A DNA stretch of 64,000 bases from Burkholderiales bacterium (GTDB taxonomy: Bacteria > Pseudomonadota > Gammaproteobacteria > Burkholderiales > Burkholderiaceae_C). The notes under the pieces were generated by a model that worked only from the letters and a program-made list of their open reading frames with translations, was not told the DNA's origin and did not search any database. A program made the translations under genes and the position numbers. The stretch covers positions 1 to 64,000 of the forward strand of contig CANBSV010000003.1 of assembly GCA_947372225.1 (NCBI GenBank), given 5' to 3'. Positions 1 to 8,183 of this stretch are shown here, piece after piece; position 1 is the first letter of the stretch, and each line of letters begins with the position of its first letter.

Positions 1-95
1 TTGTAAGCGCACAGCCACGGCAGATAGTGGTCGGTCACCAGCCAACACAGGCCGATCAGGATCAGGCCGAAAAGCTCCAGCAAATTCGTGATCAA
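1..95 (-). CDS. PglL/O-antigen-ligase-like membrane protein, N-terminal fragment
   Basis: Only the first 31 codons lie in the window; the frame stays open to position 1. The peptide is a hydrophobic segment followed by a PWLCAY-type stretch, which resembles the start of Wzy_C-family pilin-glycosylation ligases (PglL/TfpO), where a PWxxFY-like motif follows the first membrane span. The chosen start is a TTG 12 bases after the TAG stop of the pilin accessory gene, in the same frame, because no ATG is available after that stop. Its place directly behind a pilin and a TfpZ-type gene supports a role in attaching O-linked glycan to the pilin in the inner membrane. The identity rests on a short fragment plus context. 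Confidence 0.5.
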   Translation of the reverse strand, partial: MITNLLELFGLILIGLCWLVTDHYLPWLCAY

Positions 96-107
96 AGCGG
101 ACCCAGG

Positions 108-872
108 CTAAAAGAAGCCGTCCACAGGCAAATGTCCCACCACCTTCGCGCCAGGAGCCACCAAGGTGACCCAGCTGGCCTGTCGCGACAACAGCGGCAA
201 AAAGCGCAAATCACTGGCAGGCTTCCCCGCAGCAACTGCTGCGGCCTGAACATCTGCAGCGACATGCGGGTACTTCGCCAGCAGACCAGCCACCGGCTTG
301 GCCTTGCGCCAGGCCGCATCGGCTTGACTTGCATAGTCGCGCCAGTATTTGGGCAGTGCGGCCAGCGGCACTCCCGCCAAACCCAGGTCGATCGTGCGCA
401 GTTGCTCACTCGGATCGTCCGGCTTGACGACCGCCATCAAACGCGGCCCCCGCCAGGGCAGTTCGCGCAGGGGCGCTGGGGCCTCGGGCAGCAAAGACTC
501 ATCGATCTCGTTGGCAGTGACCAGTCTCAACAGATCGACCTCAAAGACCAATGCCACAGGACGCGCTGAAGCCACGCTGTGCAGGCCGTAGGCCAACGCG
601 CCCAACTGAAGCAAGCCGATGACGCTCAGGTCGCGTAACAACTCAGCTCGAGACTTGGATGGCCGAGCCACTACCAAAGTCAGCGCCGGGCCGACGACGA
701 CGTCGATGCCGACCAGCAATGCAAACACCGGCGTCACCTGGGTCATCGCAGAAAACGGCGCCGGATACCAGACCTGGAACACTAGCCATGCGGCCAAAGA
801 CGCGATCAATAGGCAGACACCGAGATGAATGGTCACGGCACGCAAGCGCGAAGGGGGTGGCGGGGCTTTCAT
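108..872 (-). CDS. tfpZ: TfpX/TfpZ-family type IV pilin accessory protein
   Basis: A 254-residue protein with about three hydrophobic segments in the first 100 residues (near 13-33, 40-65 and 80-100) and a hydrophilic, probably periplasmic C-terminal part. TfpX/TfpZ proteins are inner-membrane accessory factors encoded next to type IV pilin genes, where they help assemble or stabilise their cognate pilin. The GIDVVVGPALTLVV segment near residues 54-67 resembles the conserved core of this family. It lies 149 bases behind pilA on the same strand, beyond a probable terminator, so it is expressed by readthrough or from its own promoter. A ligase-like gene follows within 12 bases. Precise biochemical function is not established from sequence. 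Confidence 0.75.
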   Translation of the reverse strand: MKAPPPPSRLRAVTIHLGVCLLIASLAAWLVFQVWYPAPFSAMTQVTPVFALLVGIDVVVGPALTLVVARPSKSRAELLRDLSVIGLLQLGALAYGLHSVASARPVALVFEVDLLRLVTANEIDESLLPEAPAPLRELPWRGPRLMAVVKPDDPSEQLRTIDLGLAGVPLAALPKYWRDYASQADAAWRKAKPVAGLLAKYPHVAADVQAAAVAAGKPASDLRFLPLLSRQASWVTLVAPGAKVVGHLPVDGFF

Positions 873-917
873 GGGTCAGTCTCACTCACAGGTTCTTACG
901 CTTGGCGTTGGCTAGTC

Positions 918-951
918 AAAAAAGCGAAAAGACCGTCAAAGCGGTCTTTTC
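918..951 (-). terminator. Rho-independent terminator after pilA
   Basis: A perfect 10-base stem (926-935 with 942-951) encloses a six-base loop and, read on the minus strand, is followed after two bases by six T residues (918-923). It sits 70 bases behind the pilA stop, where it would end or attenuate the pilA transcript before tfpZ. Confidence 0.85.
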
Positions 952-1021
952 GTAGAGCAGAAGTCACGAAGAGGGTTCGGTCAAAGCGACCTCACCCGTC
1001 CACATCACCACCACAAGAGCG

Positions 1022-1504
1022 TCAGCCCTTGCACGAGCCTGGCAGAAACTTCGACGCGATCGTCGTCAAGGCGGTGCCGGCACCGATGGCTGCGGTGTTT
1101 CCGCAAACCCAGCGGTCAGGACCCGTACCGGCAGCGATGGCTGCACCAGCAGCAGTCGTCGGAACCAGCGACAGCGTCTGGCCATCGATGAGTGCATCGC
1201 CCGTACCTTGCGCGGTCACTGTGATGCCGCCGGCATCGTCGGTCGCCACTGACGCCACATACTTAGAGGTCGATGAAGCCGACTCGCAGCCCCAGTTGCC
1301 GGCAGTCGGGAGCGTCGTCGCAGATTGCGAAATTTCGGTGATCGCCGTGCGGCATGCCGATGCAGCCAGGATCACTTCAGAAACCTTCGCCTTTTTCGTG
1401 TAGTCCGAGTACGCCGGCAGCGCCACGGCGGCCAAGATGCCGATGATGGCAACGACGATCATCAGTTCGATGAGGGTGAAACCCTTTTGGATAGAACGGT
1501 TCAT
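1022..1504 (-). CDS. pilA: Type IV pilin (major pilin PilA-like)
   Basis: The 160-residue prepilin starts MNRSIQKG, then [18 protein letters not shown], the classic PilD prepilin peptidase site: cleavage after Gly8, Phe9 becomes residue 1 of the mature pilin, and Glu13 is the conserved Glu5. The remaining part is the globular head; four cysteines (in ACRTAI, WGCESA, VCGN and GSCKG) could form disulfides, including the C-terminal loop typical of pilins. The ATG at 1504 is preferred over an in-frame TTG six bases earlier because an AAGGAA ribosome binding site lies at the right distance. A sigma-54 promoter lies upstream, and the pilin accessory and ligase genes follow. Confidence 0.95.
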   Translation of the reverse strand: MNRSIQKGFTLIELMIVVAIIGILAAVALPAYSDYTKKAKVSEVILAASACRTAITEISQSATTLPTAGNWGCESASSTSKYVASVATDDAGGITVTAQGTGDALIDGQTLSLVPTTAAGAAIAAGTGPDRWVCGNTAAIGAGTALTTIASKFLPGSCKG

Positions 1505-1553
1505 GGTCAATTCCTTGTTTCAGGTGGGTTGGGGGGTGGTAGCACGGAAGGAG

Positions 1554-1570
1554 TTGCAGGCGCCGTGCCA
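1554..1570 (-). promoter_or_regulatory. Sigma-54 (RpoN) promoter of pilA
   Basis: Minus-strand TGGCACGGCGCCTGCAA matches the RpoN consensus TGGCACG-N4-TTGC(A/T) at all but one conserved position, with GG and GC separated by exactly ten bases. It lies about 50 bases ahead of the pilA ATG. Pilin genes of many proteobacteria are driven by RpoN under the PilS/PilR pair; neither regulator gene is in the window. Confidence 0.88.
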
Positions 1571-1685
1571 GCCGTTTCAGCGTGAATCCTGCTCGATTCG
1601 CGGAGGCAAGTGACGCTTTGGGTCACTAGCGGTGGCGCAAGTCGGTTGGCCGGTTGCACCTGCTGACATAAATTGTCAGAACAGC

Positions 1686-2471
1686 TCAATCCAGTCGCAT
1701 CCGTTCGCCAGCCACCAGGGCCCGAATGCGGTGGGGCAATTCAAGGCGGGCGATGTCGGCCATCACCTGGTCCAGTTCACCAGGCTTGATGTGGCTGATG
1801 TGCACGTCGACGGGGCCCGCGAGTTGCCGCAGCTCGTGGCCCAGCGCCTCGGGGCACAGGTGGTGGCTGATGTGGGCCATGCGGGCGCCGTCGTTGCTGA
1901 AGGTGGTCTCGATCACGAGCCGAGCCACCCGCATGGCGCGCAGGCGCTGCCACAGCAGCGGGTTGGGGGCGGTATCTCCGGTGTAGACCCACCAGCCCGC
2001 CGCACCGCCATCGACTGCAAAGCCGACCGCCGGCACGCTGTGAACGGCACTCAGGACCTCGACACGGCGCTGCTCTAGGCCCAGCGTGAGCGTGTCGCCC
2101 ACCGAGAAAGGCACGAGTTGCAGCGCCGGGCGCTCGGCGCTGGGCAGGCGCGTGAAGTCGGGCCAGATGACGCCGTTGAAGACGTGTGCTTGAAGGGCCG
2201 CGAGTGTTTCGGGCAGCGCATGGACGCGGATCGGACCGCGACCAAGTTCGGCCCGCGCTCGCATCACGCTGTCGGCCAACAGGGCCAGAGACACGATGTG
2301 GTCGAGATGCGAGTGGCTGATGAGCACGTGATCGATCTGCACCAAGGCATCCAGCGGCAAATCGGCCACGCCGGTGCCGGCGTCGATCAGTACATCGTGA
2401 TCGAGCAAAAACGACGATGTCTTGAAGCCCGATGCGATGGAGCCGGAGCAGCCGAGTACGCGAACGATCAT
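1686..2471 (-). CDS. Metallo-beta-lactamase-fold hydrolase (cyclic-nucleotide phosphodiesterase-like)
   Basis: A 261-residue protein with the metal-binding signature H53-x-H55-x-D57-H58 (SHSHLDH), a later acidic TGDTAPNP segment near residue 195 and a downstream ISHHLCPEA histidine motif, as in metallo-beta-lactamase-fold enzymes. The overall pattern (early GCSGS turn, VLISHSHLDH, YTGDT) resembles class II 3',5'-cyclic-nucleotide phosphodiesterases, although RNase Z-like hydrolases share it. The start at ATG 2471 gives the normal MIVRVLG opening; a longer frame to 2534 adds an unlikely leader. It is the last gene of the kinase-phosphatase-FHA run, 168 bases after the FHA gene, so it may act on a signalling nucleotide. 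The substrate is inferred. Confidence 0.72.
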   Translation of the reverse strand: MIVRVLGCSGSIASGFKTSSFLLDHDVLIDAGTGVADLPLDALVQIDHVLISHSHLDHIVSLALLADSVMRARAELGRGPIRVHALPETLAALQAHVFNGVIWPDFTRLPSAERPALQLVPFSVGDTLTLGLEQRRVEVLSAVHSVPAVGFAVDGGAAGWWVYTGDTAPNPLLWQRLRAMRVARLVIETTFSNDGARMAHISHHLCPEALGHELRQLAGPVDVHISHIKPGELDQVMADIARLELPHRIRALVAGERMRLD

Positions 2472-2639
2472 GGTGGGTGGCCGCAGCCGGAAAGACAGAC
2501 CCGTGGATGCTGAGGCCCATCCGCACCGGCGCACAGGTGCGGAATTGGCATTTGCCGGCGGCCCGGACAGTGGCGCTCAACCGATGCGGACATCGGCGTG
2601 ACGCGCATCACGGTGTGTGATGCGCGCTCACAGCGGGAT

Positions 2640-3314
2640 TCAGCGGTTGATGAACTGCATCTGGGTGCCAGCCAGCTCGATCACGTCGCCGTCCTTGAGC
2701 TGCAAGGTCTCGGTGACGAGGGGCTTGCCATTGACGGTGGGGCGTGCCGCGCCTTCGACATGGGCAAGCACATAGCCTACCGGCCGCTTGGTGATCGAGG
2801 CCACCTGCACGCCGGGCTTGCCGATGGTGGTGACCACCTTGACGAGCGAGACCTCACGGCCGGACGCTGCGCCATTGAGCACCTTGATGGATGCAGCCGC
2901 GTGCACCATCGGGTCGAGCGAGGTCGGGCCGCCAAAGCCTGACTGTTGATAGGCCGGAGCGGGCGCAACAGACCGGGCCGAGTGATCGCCCGGCCGCAGG
3001 ATCTGGGTGGCCTCGTAGTCGTTGCCCGGATCGACGAGGTACTTGATCCTGTACTTGCCGACCTCGATGGTGTCGTTGTGCACCAGCAGCTGCTTCTTGA
3101 CGGCCTTGCCGTTGATGTAGGTGCCGTTGGTGCTGTTGAGGTCTTCCATGAACACATCGGCGCCGGTCATCTGCAGTGCAGCGTGCTCGCCGCTCACCGC
3201 GAGGTTGTCGATGACGATGTCGTTGTAGGGGCGGCGGCCAAGCGTCGTCTTGTCCTTGGTGATCTGGACCTCCTTGATCACCACGCCGTCCATCGAAATC
3301 ACCAGTTTGCCCAT
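2640..3314 (-). CDS. Protein with two FHA domains
   Basis: A 224-residue cytoplasmic protein. The N-terminal FHA domain (about residues 1-95) has the canonical phosphothreonine-binding elements GRRPYNDI, SGEHA and LNSTNGTYING. A linker rich in Ser, Pro and Gly (about 100-135) leads to a second, more divergent FHA-like fold (about 140-224) with GK, KRPVGYVLAHVEG and PTVNGKPL but without a clear SxxH motif. The ATG at 3314 has a GAGG ribosome binding site six bases upstream. FHA proteins bind phosphothreonine peptides, and this gene follows a Ser/Thr kinase and a PP2C phosphatase, so it is the likely reader of the kinase's products. The partner peptides are unknown. Confidence 0.88.
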   Translation of the reverse strand: MGKLVISMDGVVIKEVQITKDKTTLGRRPYNDIVIDNLAVSGEHAALQMTGADVFMEDLNSTNGTYINGKAVKKQLLVHNDTIEVGKYRIKYLVDPGNDYEATQILRPGDHSARSVAPAPAYQQSGFGGPTSLDPMVHAAASIKVLNGAASGREVSLVKVVTTIGKPGVQVASITKRPVGYVLAHVEGAARPTVNGKPLVTETLQLKDGDVIELAGTQMQFINR

Positions 3315-3390
3315 GATTGGCCTCGTCTGTTGTCTTGTCTTGGTGGCGAAAGCCACCTTCCGCGGCAACGCGGACTGGCGCTTGTTGCCT

Positions 3391-4173
3391 TCAGCGCTTG
3401 AAAGGCCACCAGTTGCGCCCCGCAACCGGCTGCCCTGAAACCCTTGAGAGGATCACCGCAATATTATCTTTGCCCCCGGCCTGATTGGCAGCATCAATCA
3501 GTGCACTCGCGCACGATTCAAGGGTAGTGCTGGACTGCAGCACCTTGCTGATGTGCTCGTCGTCGAGCATGTCGGACAGGCCATCCGAGCACATGAGCAG
3601 CACATCGCCGCCGAGCAAGTCGTGCTGATGGCACTCGAGCGGCACGGTTTCGTCGACCCCCACCGCACGCGTGACCAGGTTCTTGTTGTTCGACAGCGCC
3701 GCTTCTTCCTTGGTGAGCAGCCCGGCGTCGATCTGCTCTTGCAGCAGTGAATGGTCACGTGTGAGCTGGGTGAGCGTGCCATCGCGCCACCGGTAGCAGC
3801 GCGAGTCGCCCACGTGCCCGAGCAGCAGACGACCCTCCCGGAACACGCCCACCACCAGCGTGGTGCCCATGCCGGCGTACTGCGGGTTGCTGTGAGCGGC
3901 GTTGAAGATGGCGCGGTTGGCGTTGTCGACGCAGATGTCGATCGCCCGACGGACGTCCGCGTCGCTGGCCTGGGCCGCGGCCTCGATCAACCACCGGCCG
4001 AGCTCGGTACGGATGAACGAGGTCGCGATATTGCTGGCAACTTCACCGGCGTTGTAGCCGCCCATGCCGTCGGCGAGCACCACGAGGGATGCGTCGAAAT
4101 CAACGGCGACCGAGTCTTCGTTGTTGCGTCGCAAGCGACCCGGGTCGGTGGCGCTGAAAAACTCGAAGGGCAT
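3391..4173 (-). CDS. PP2C-family serine/threonine protein phosphatase
   Basis: A 260-residue protein with the ordered PP2C/PPM motifs: NNED near residue 17, ADGMGGYNAGE near 34, GHVGDSRCYRW near 127, CSDGLSD near 195 and GGKDNIAVI near 234. The aspartates in these motifs coordinate the two catalytic Mn/Mg ions. Length and motif spacing match soluble Stp1/PrpC-type bacterial phosphatases. It lies 52 bases behind the Ser/Thr kinase gene and 76 bases ahead of the FHA gene, a context in which such enzymes reverse the kinase's phosphorylation. Confidence 0.93.
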   Translation of the reverse strand: MPFEFFSATDPGRLRRNNEDSVAVDFDASLVVLADGMGGYNAGEVASNIATSFIRTELGRWLIEAAAQASDADVRRAIDICVDNANRAIFNAAHSNPQYAGMGTTLVVGVFREGRLLLGHVGDSRCYRWRDGTLTQLTRDHSLLQEQIDAGLLTKEEAALSNNKNLVTRAVGVDETVPLECHQHDLLGGDVLLMCSDGLSDMLDDEHISKVLQSSTTLESCASALIDAANQAGGKDNIAVILSRVSGQPVAGRNWWPFKR

Positions 4174-4225
4174 GGGCTGGGGCCGAATCGATCAGGGTTT
4201 TGAGGGCGCGCGATGGGTCGGCCCG

Positions 4226-5173
4226 TTACAGGGGGCGATTGTGGCTCGGATCAGCGCGAGGCAGACTGACTGTGGTGGCGAAGGCCTGTGCTTTCGAGGC
4301 TGGCGAGTCCGCCGGGTTCGTGAGGTCCGCGGCCAAGCGCAATTCATTCGCCACTTGCCAACCGTCGGCATGCCGGGCTTCGGGCAGCTTCGACAGCAAT
4401 CGCGCGACCACGTGCGCCAGAGCCTCGGGCAGTTCGTCACGCAGCGATCGGATGTCCGCTGCCGGCTCGTTGACGATGGCGTTGAGCAAACGCGCCATCG
4501 CCTCACCTTGATGCGGCAGGCGCCCTGTCAGCAACTGAAACAGCATGACACCCAGGGAGTACAGATCGGTGCGTCCGTCCACCCGTTGGCCCGACAGCTG
4601 TTCGGGCGACATGAACGACGGCGTGCCCAGAATCACGCCGGTTCGGGTGCGGCTGGCGTCGGCGATGCACGCAATGCCGAAATCGGTGATCTTCACCATC
4701 CCGGTGTCCGCATCGACCATCACGTTGGCCGGTTTGACATCGCGATGAACCACCCCGTGACTGTGCGCATAGGCCAGGGCATCGGCCACGCGGATGCCGA
4801 TTTGCAGCACCGCAGGTACGCTCAACAGCGCTGTCGGGTCCGTGTGACATTGCAAGTCATGGCCGCTCAGGTACTCCATCGCGACATAGGCGGTGCCGTC
4901 CTGTTCGCCAGCACCCAGAATCTTCACGATGTCCGGATGGCGCAGGCGGCCCGCGGTTTCGGCTTCGCGAAAAAAGCGCTGCCGGGCGTCTTCGAGTTCG
5001 GCACCTTTGAATTCGGCGGCGAGCGCCAAGGCCTTCAGGGCCACCGTGTTGCCGGTGTGCAGGTCTGTTCCCAGATAGACCGCACCCATGGCGCCGCGCC
5101 CGAGCTGCCGATCGATCCGGTAATGGCCCAGCGTGCTGCGCTCGGCCAGCGACGGCTTTGCGCGACCGCTCAT
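4226..5173 (-). CDS. Hanks-type serine/threonine protein kinase
   Basis: A 315-residue soluble kinase. Visible motifs are the glycine-rich loop LGRGAMGAVYLG (24-35), the ATP-anchoring Lys47 (VALKAL), HRDVKPANV (143-151, catalytic Asp145) and DFGIA (164-168, metal-binding Asp164), then an APE-like SPEQLSG segment. No transmembrane segment or PASTA repeats follow the kinase domain, so it is cytoplasmic, unlike PknB. Its ATG is two bases after the TerC stop, indicating cotranslation. With the phosphatase and double FHA protein that follow, it forms a phosphothreonine signalling set; its input is not evident. Confidence 0.94.
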   Translation of the reverse strand: MSGRAKPSLAERSTLGHYRIDRQLGRGAMGAVYLGTDLHTGNTVALKALALAAEFKGAELEDARQRFFREAETAGRLRHPDIVKILGAGEQDGTAYVAMEYLSGHDLQCHTDPTALLSVPAVLQIGIRVADALAYAHSHGVVHRDVKPANVMVDADTGMVKITDFGIACIADASRTRTGVILGTPSFMSPEQLSGQRVDGRTDLYSLGVMLFQLLTGRLPHQGEAMARLLNAIVNEPAADIRSLRDELPEALAHVVARLLSKLPEARHADGWQVANELRLAADLTNPADSPASKAQAFATTVSLPRADPSHNRPL

Positions 5174-5175
5174 GG

Positions 5176-5898
5176 CTAGCCCCTCGCGCGGCGCCGTGCC
5201 GCGATGCCCTTGCCCAGCAGCAGCACGAGCAGCGCGCCACCGATGCCGGCTGCGTACTTGAGGGTGTCGCTGACCACCAGCTTCGGAAGCTGCGGCAGCA
5301 CCTCAGCGTTCACCAGTGCCGGGTCACTGAGCACCATGCTGCCGGCGATCCAGCCCAGCAGCATCGCGCCCAGCGTGATGATCACCGGGAAGCGGTCCAT
5401 CAGGCCGAGAACGAGCTGGCTGCCCCAAACGATGATCGGGATGCTCACCAGCAAGCCGAAGATCACCAGCGGCATGGTGTGTTCGCCACCGGCGTTTTCG
5501 GCGGCGCCGGCAATGGCGATGACGTTATCAACGCTCATCACCAGGTCGGCCACGATCACCGTCTTGACCGCGCCCCAAAGGCGGTCGCTGCCTTCGATGT
5601 TGCCGTGGCTGTCGTCGTCCTCGGGCAGCAGCAACTTGACGCCGATCCACACGAGCAAGAGCGCACCAGCGACCTTGAGGAACGGAATGGCGAGCAACTG
5701 CAGCGCAAAGAAGATGAGCACCACCCGCAGGGCGATCGCGCCGGCGGTGCCCCACAAGATGCCCTTGACGCGCTGCGGCGGCGGCAGCTTGCGGCACGCC
5801 AGCGCGATCACCACCGCGTTGTCCCCGCCGAGCAGGATGTCGATCATGATGATCTGACCGACGGCGATCCAGAACTCAGGGGTCAAAAGGGCTTCCAT
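5176..5898 (-). CDS. TerC-family integral membrane protein
   Basis: A 240-residue protein with about seven hydrophobic spans and the TerC-family signature in its first half: an acidic GGDNAVVIAL motif in the first span and a second SVDNVIAI motif near residue 117, which together form the presumed metal-binding site. TerC-family proteins (YjbE/Alx type) are linked to Mn(II) export and metal loading of secreted proteins. It lies between a P450 gene (23 bases upstream) and the kinase gene (two bases downstream). Family assignment is secure; the substrate is inferred. Confidence 0.9.
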   Translation of the reverse strand: MEALLTPEFWIAVGQIIMIDILLGGDNAVVIALACRKLPPPQRVKGILWGTAGAIALRVVLIFFALQLLAIPFLKVAGALLLVWIGVKLLLPEDDDSHGNIEGSDRLWGAVKTVIVADLVMSVDNVIAIAGAAENAGGEHTMPLVIFGLLVSIPIIVWGSQLVLGLMDRFPVIITLGAMLLGWIAGSMVLSDPALVNAEVLPQLPKLVVSDTLKYAAGIGGALLVLLLGKGIAARRRARG

Positions 5899-5921
5899 AC
5901 TGCGGCTTTGCTCGGTTCAGG

Positions 5922-7262
5922 TCAGGACACCGCGGCAGTGTAGGGGCCGGGCTGGTTCGCCGCTGCGACACGGGGCAGGCGCACGAACAACTCCCGCGGC
6001 CCGCGATACAAGGGGCTTCCCATGCGGCTCACCAGGTCGGCATCCTGCAACGCCAGATGGGGCCAGCGCTTGAGAAGTTGCGAAAAGACCATCTGCGCTT
6101 CCATCAGGGTCAGCGCCGCGCCCAGGCACACATGCGGGCCTTGTCCGAATGCCAGCGAGGGCGTGGGGCGGCGCGTGATGTCGAACTCGTCCGGGCGCTC
6201 GTGCTGGTCGGGGTCGCGGTTGGCCGAGCCGATGAGCGCGACGACCAGATCGCCTCGGCGCAGCGTCTGGCCGTGCAGCTTGAGTTCGGTCGTGACGCGG
6301 CGGCCGGTGTACTGAACAGGGCTGTCAAAGCGCAGCAACTCGCGCACGGCGGCGGGCAGCACGGACGGGTCGTGCGCGAGCGAGCGCCAGGCTGTGGGGT
6401 GCTTCAACAGGATTTGCAGGCCGTTGGCCAGCAGATGGCGGGTGGTCTCGTGTCCGGCGAACAAGAGCATCACGCATTGCGCCAGCAACTCGGCGCTGCC
6501 GCGGATCTGCCCGTCGCGTTCGGCGCGAACCAGGCGGTCGAGCACATCGTCACGGCCTGCCTTGTCGCCCGACTGACGCCTTTGCTTCAAGGCTGACTCG
6601 AAGCGGGTGGCCATCTTCAGCAAGGCGGCTTGAGCTTGCAAGGCCTGATTCCGGGACGGATCGACCGCACCCAGAAAATCAGCCAGTTCATTCGAGCCTT
6701 CGAGGAAGCCTCCTGGCGCGCCCTCGTCGTCCACACCCATCAGGGTGGCGATGGCTTGGGCTGGCAGCGGGCGTGCCAGCTGGCTCACGAAATCGAACCC
6801 GGACGCAGGATCGAGGGCGTCAAGCCGGTGATTGATCACCTGCTCCAGACGCGGCGCCAGACGCTGAAGGTCGGCCGGCCGAAAGGCGCTGGTCATGACC
6901 TGCCGCACCCGGGCGTGGTCGGGCGCATCCAGAAAGATCAGGGCGCGGGCAAAAAGGCGCTGAAAGCCGCGAAGCTCGGTGCGCTGCTCGCTGCCACGCA
7001 TGACCCAACCGCCGGTGCGTTGCGCTGAAAAGCGCGCGTCGCGCAGCACCATGTCGACGTCGACATGGCGGGACACAAGCCATGCGCCGCCGAAGAACTC
7101 GTCGCTCCAGGCCACCGGTGCGCTGTCGCGCAAGCGGCGGTACGCGGGGTATGGGTCCCGCAGGAAATCATCGTCCAGCAGTGGGCGGCCCAGGCAGCCA
7201 ACCACGCTGTGGGCACCGGGCAACGGCGCGAGATTCGCCGGTGCCCGGCCCCTGGATGGCAT
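5922..7262 (-). CDS. Cytochrome P450
   Basis: A 446-residue soluble P450. Visible are the I-helix oxygen-activation motif FAGHETT, an ExxR motif in ELLRFDSP, and the heme loop FGQGPHVCLG with axial Cys379. Length fits bacterial class I P450s that need separate ferredoxin and reductase partners; none is encoded nearby. The start at ATG 7262 shares its first base with the last base of the sucD stop (TGATG), so translation is probably coupled to sucD. A longer frame reaching 7325 would run deep into sucD and is not favoured. The substrate cannot be told from sequence; the family resembles CYP107/CYP109-like hydroxylases. Confidence 0.93.
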   Translation of the reverse strand: MPSRGRAPANLAPLPGAHSVVGCLGRPLLDDDFLRDPYPAYRRLRDSAPVAWSDEFFGGAWLVSRHVDVDMVLRDARFSAQRTGGWVMRGSEQRTELRGFQRLFARALIFLDAPDHARVRQVMTSAFRPADLQRLAPRLEQVINHRLDALDPASGFDFVSQLARPLPAQAIATLMGVDDEGAPGGFLEGSNELADFLGAVDPSRNQALQAQAALLKMATRFESALKQRRQSGDKAGRDDVLDRLVRAERDGQIRGSAELLAQCVMLLFAGHETTRHLLANGLQILLKHPTAWRSLAHDPSVLPAAVRELLRFDSPVQYTGRRVTTELKLHGQTLRRGDLVVALIGSANRDPDQHERPDEFDITRRPTPSLAFGQGPHVCLGAALTLMEAQMVFSQLLKRWPHLALQDADLVSRMGSPLYRGPRELFVRLPRVAAANQPGPYTAAVS

Positions 7263-8155
7263 CAGAGCAGTTTCTTGAGCAGCTTGGCCATCTCGGAAGG
7301 GTTGCGCGTGACGGTGAAGCCGCACTCTTCCATCACTGCCAGCTTGGCGTCAGCGGTGTCGGCGCCGCCGGAAATCAGCGCGCCAGCATGGCCCATGCGC
7401 TTGCCTGCCGGTGCGGTCACGCCCGCGATGAAACCGACGATCGGCTTTTTCATGTTCTTCTGGCACCAGCGAGCCGCCTCGGCCTCGTCGGGACCGCCGA
7501 TCTCGCCAATCATGATCACGGCGTCTGTATCCGGGTCGTCGTTGAACAACCGCATGATGTCGATGTGCTTGAGTCCATTGATCGGATCGCCGCCGATTCC
7601 CACAGCGCTCGACTGGCCAAGGCCGATTTCGGTGAGTTGCGCCACGGCCTCGTAGGTGAGCGTGCCCGAGCGGCTGACCACACCAATGCGTCCCTTGCGG
7701 TGGATGTGGCCCGGCATGATGCCGATCTTGATTTCCTCGGGCGTGATCAGCCCGGGGCAGTTGGGGCCGAGCAGCAGCGTCTTCTTGCCGCCGGCGGCTT
7801 CCTTCTTGATCATCTTGTTGCGCACTTCGAGCATGTCGCGCACAGGAATGCCTTCGGTGATGCAAATCGCCAGATCAAGGTCGGCCTCGACGGCCTCCCA
7901 GATGGCGGCGGCGGCTCCGGGAGGCGGCACGTAGATGACGCTGACGGTCGCACCCGTCGCGCTGGCAGCTTCACGCACGCCGGCGTAGATGGGGATGCCT
8001 TCGAAGTCCTCGCCAGCCTTCTTGGGGTTGACGCCGGCGACGAAGCAGTTCTTGCCATTCGCGTAGTCACGGCACATGCGGGTGTGGAACTGGCCCGTCT
8101 TGCCGGTGATGCCTTGCGTGATGACCTTGGTGTCTTTGTTGATCAGGATGCTCAT
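7262..8155 (-). CDS. sucD: Succinyl-CoA synthetase alpha subunit
   Basis: At 297 residues it has the usual length of SucD. The N-terminal CoA-binding fold includes [10 protein letters not shown] and GVNPKKAGE, and the C-terminal ligase domain carries the active-site histidine in [13 protein letters not shown], which is phosphorylated during catalysis. With SucC it interconverts succinyl-CoA and succinate with formation of ATP or GTP in the citric acid cycle. It begins 28 bases behind sucC and overlaps the P450 start by one base. Confidence 0.98.
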   Translation of the reverse strand: MSILINKDTKVITQGITGKTGQFHTRMCRDYANGKNCFVAGVNPKKAGEDFEGIPIYAGVREAASATGATVSVIYVPPPGAAAAIWEAVEADLDLAICITEGIPVRDMLEVRNKMIKKEAAGGKKTLLLGPNCPGLITPEEIKIGIMPGHIHRKGRIGVVSRSGTLTYEAVAQLTEIGLGQSSAVGIGGDPINGLKHIDIMRLFNDDPDTDAVIMIGEIGGPDEAEAARWCQKNMKKPIVGFIAGVTAPAGKRMGHAGALISGGADTADAKLAVMEECGFTVTRNPSEMAKLLKKLL

Positions 8156-8183
8156 GGTGTGTGTGTCCTTGGTCGGAAAGCGC

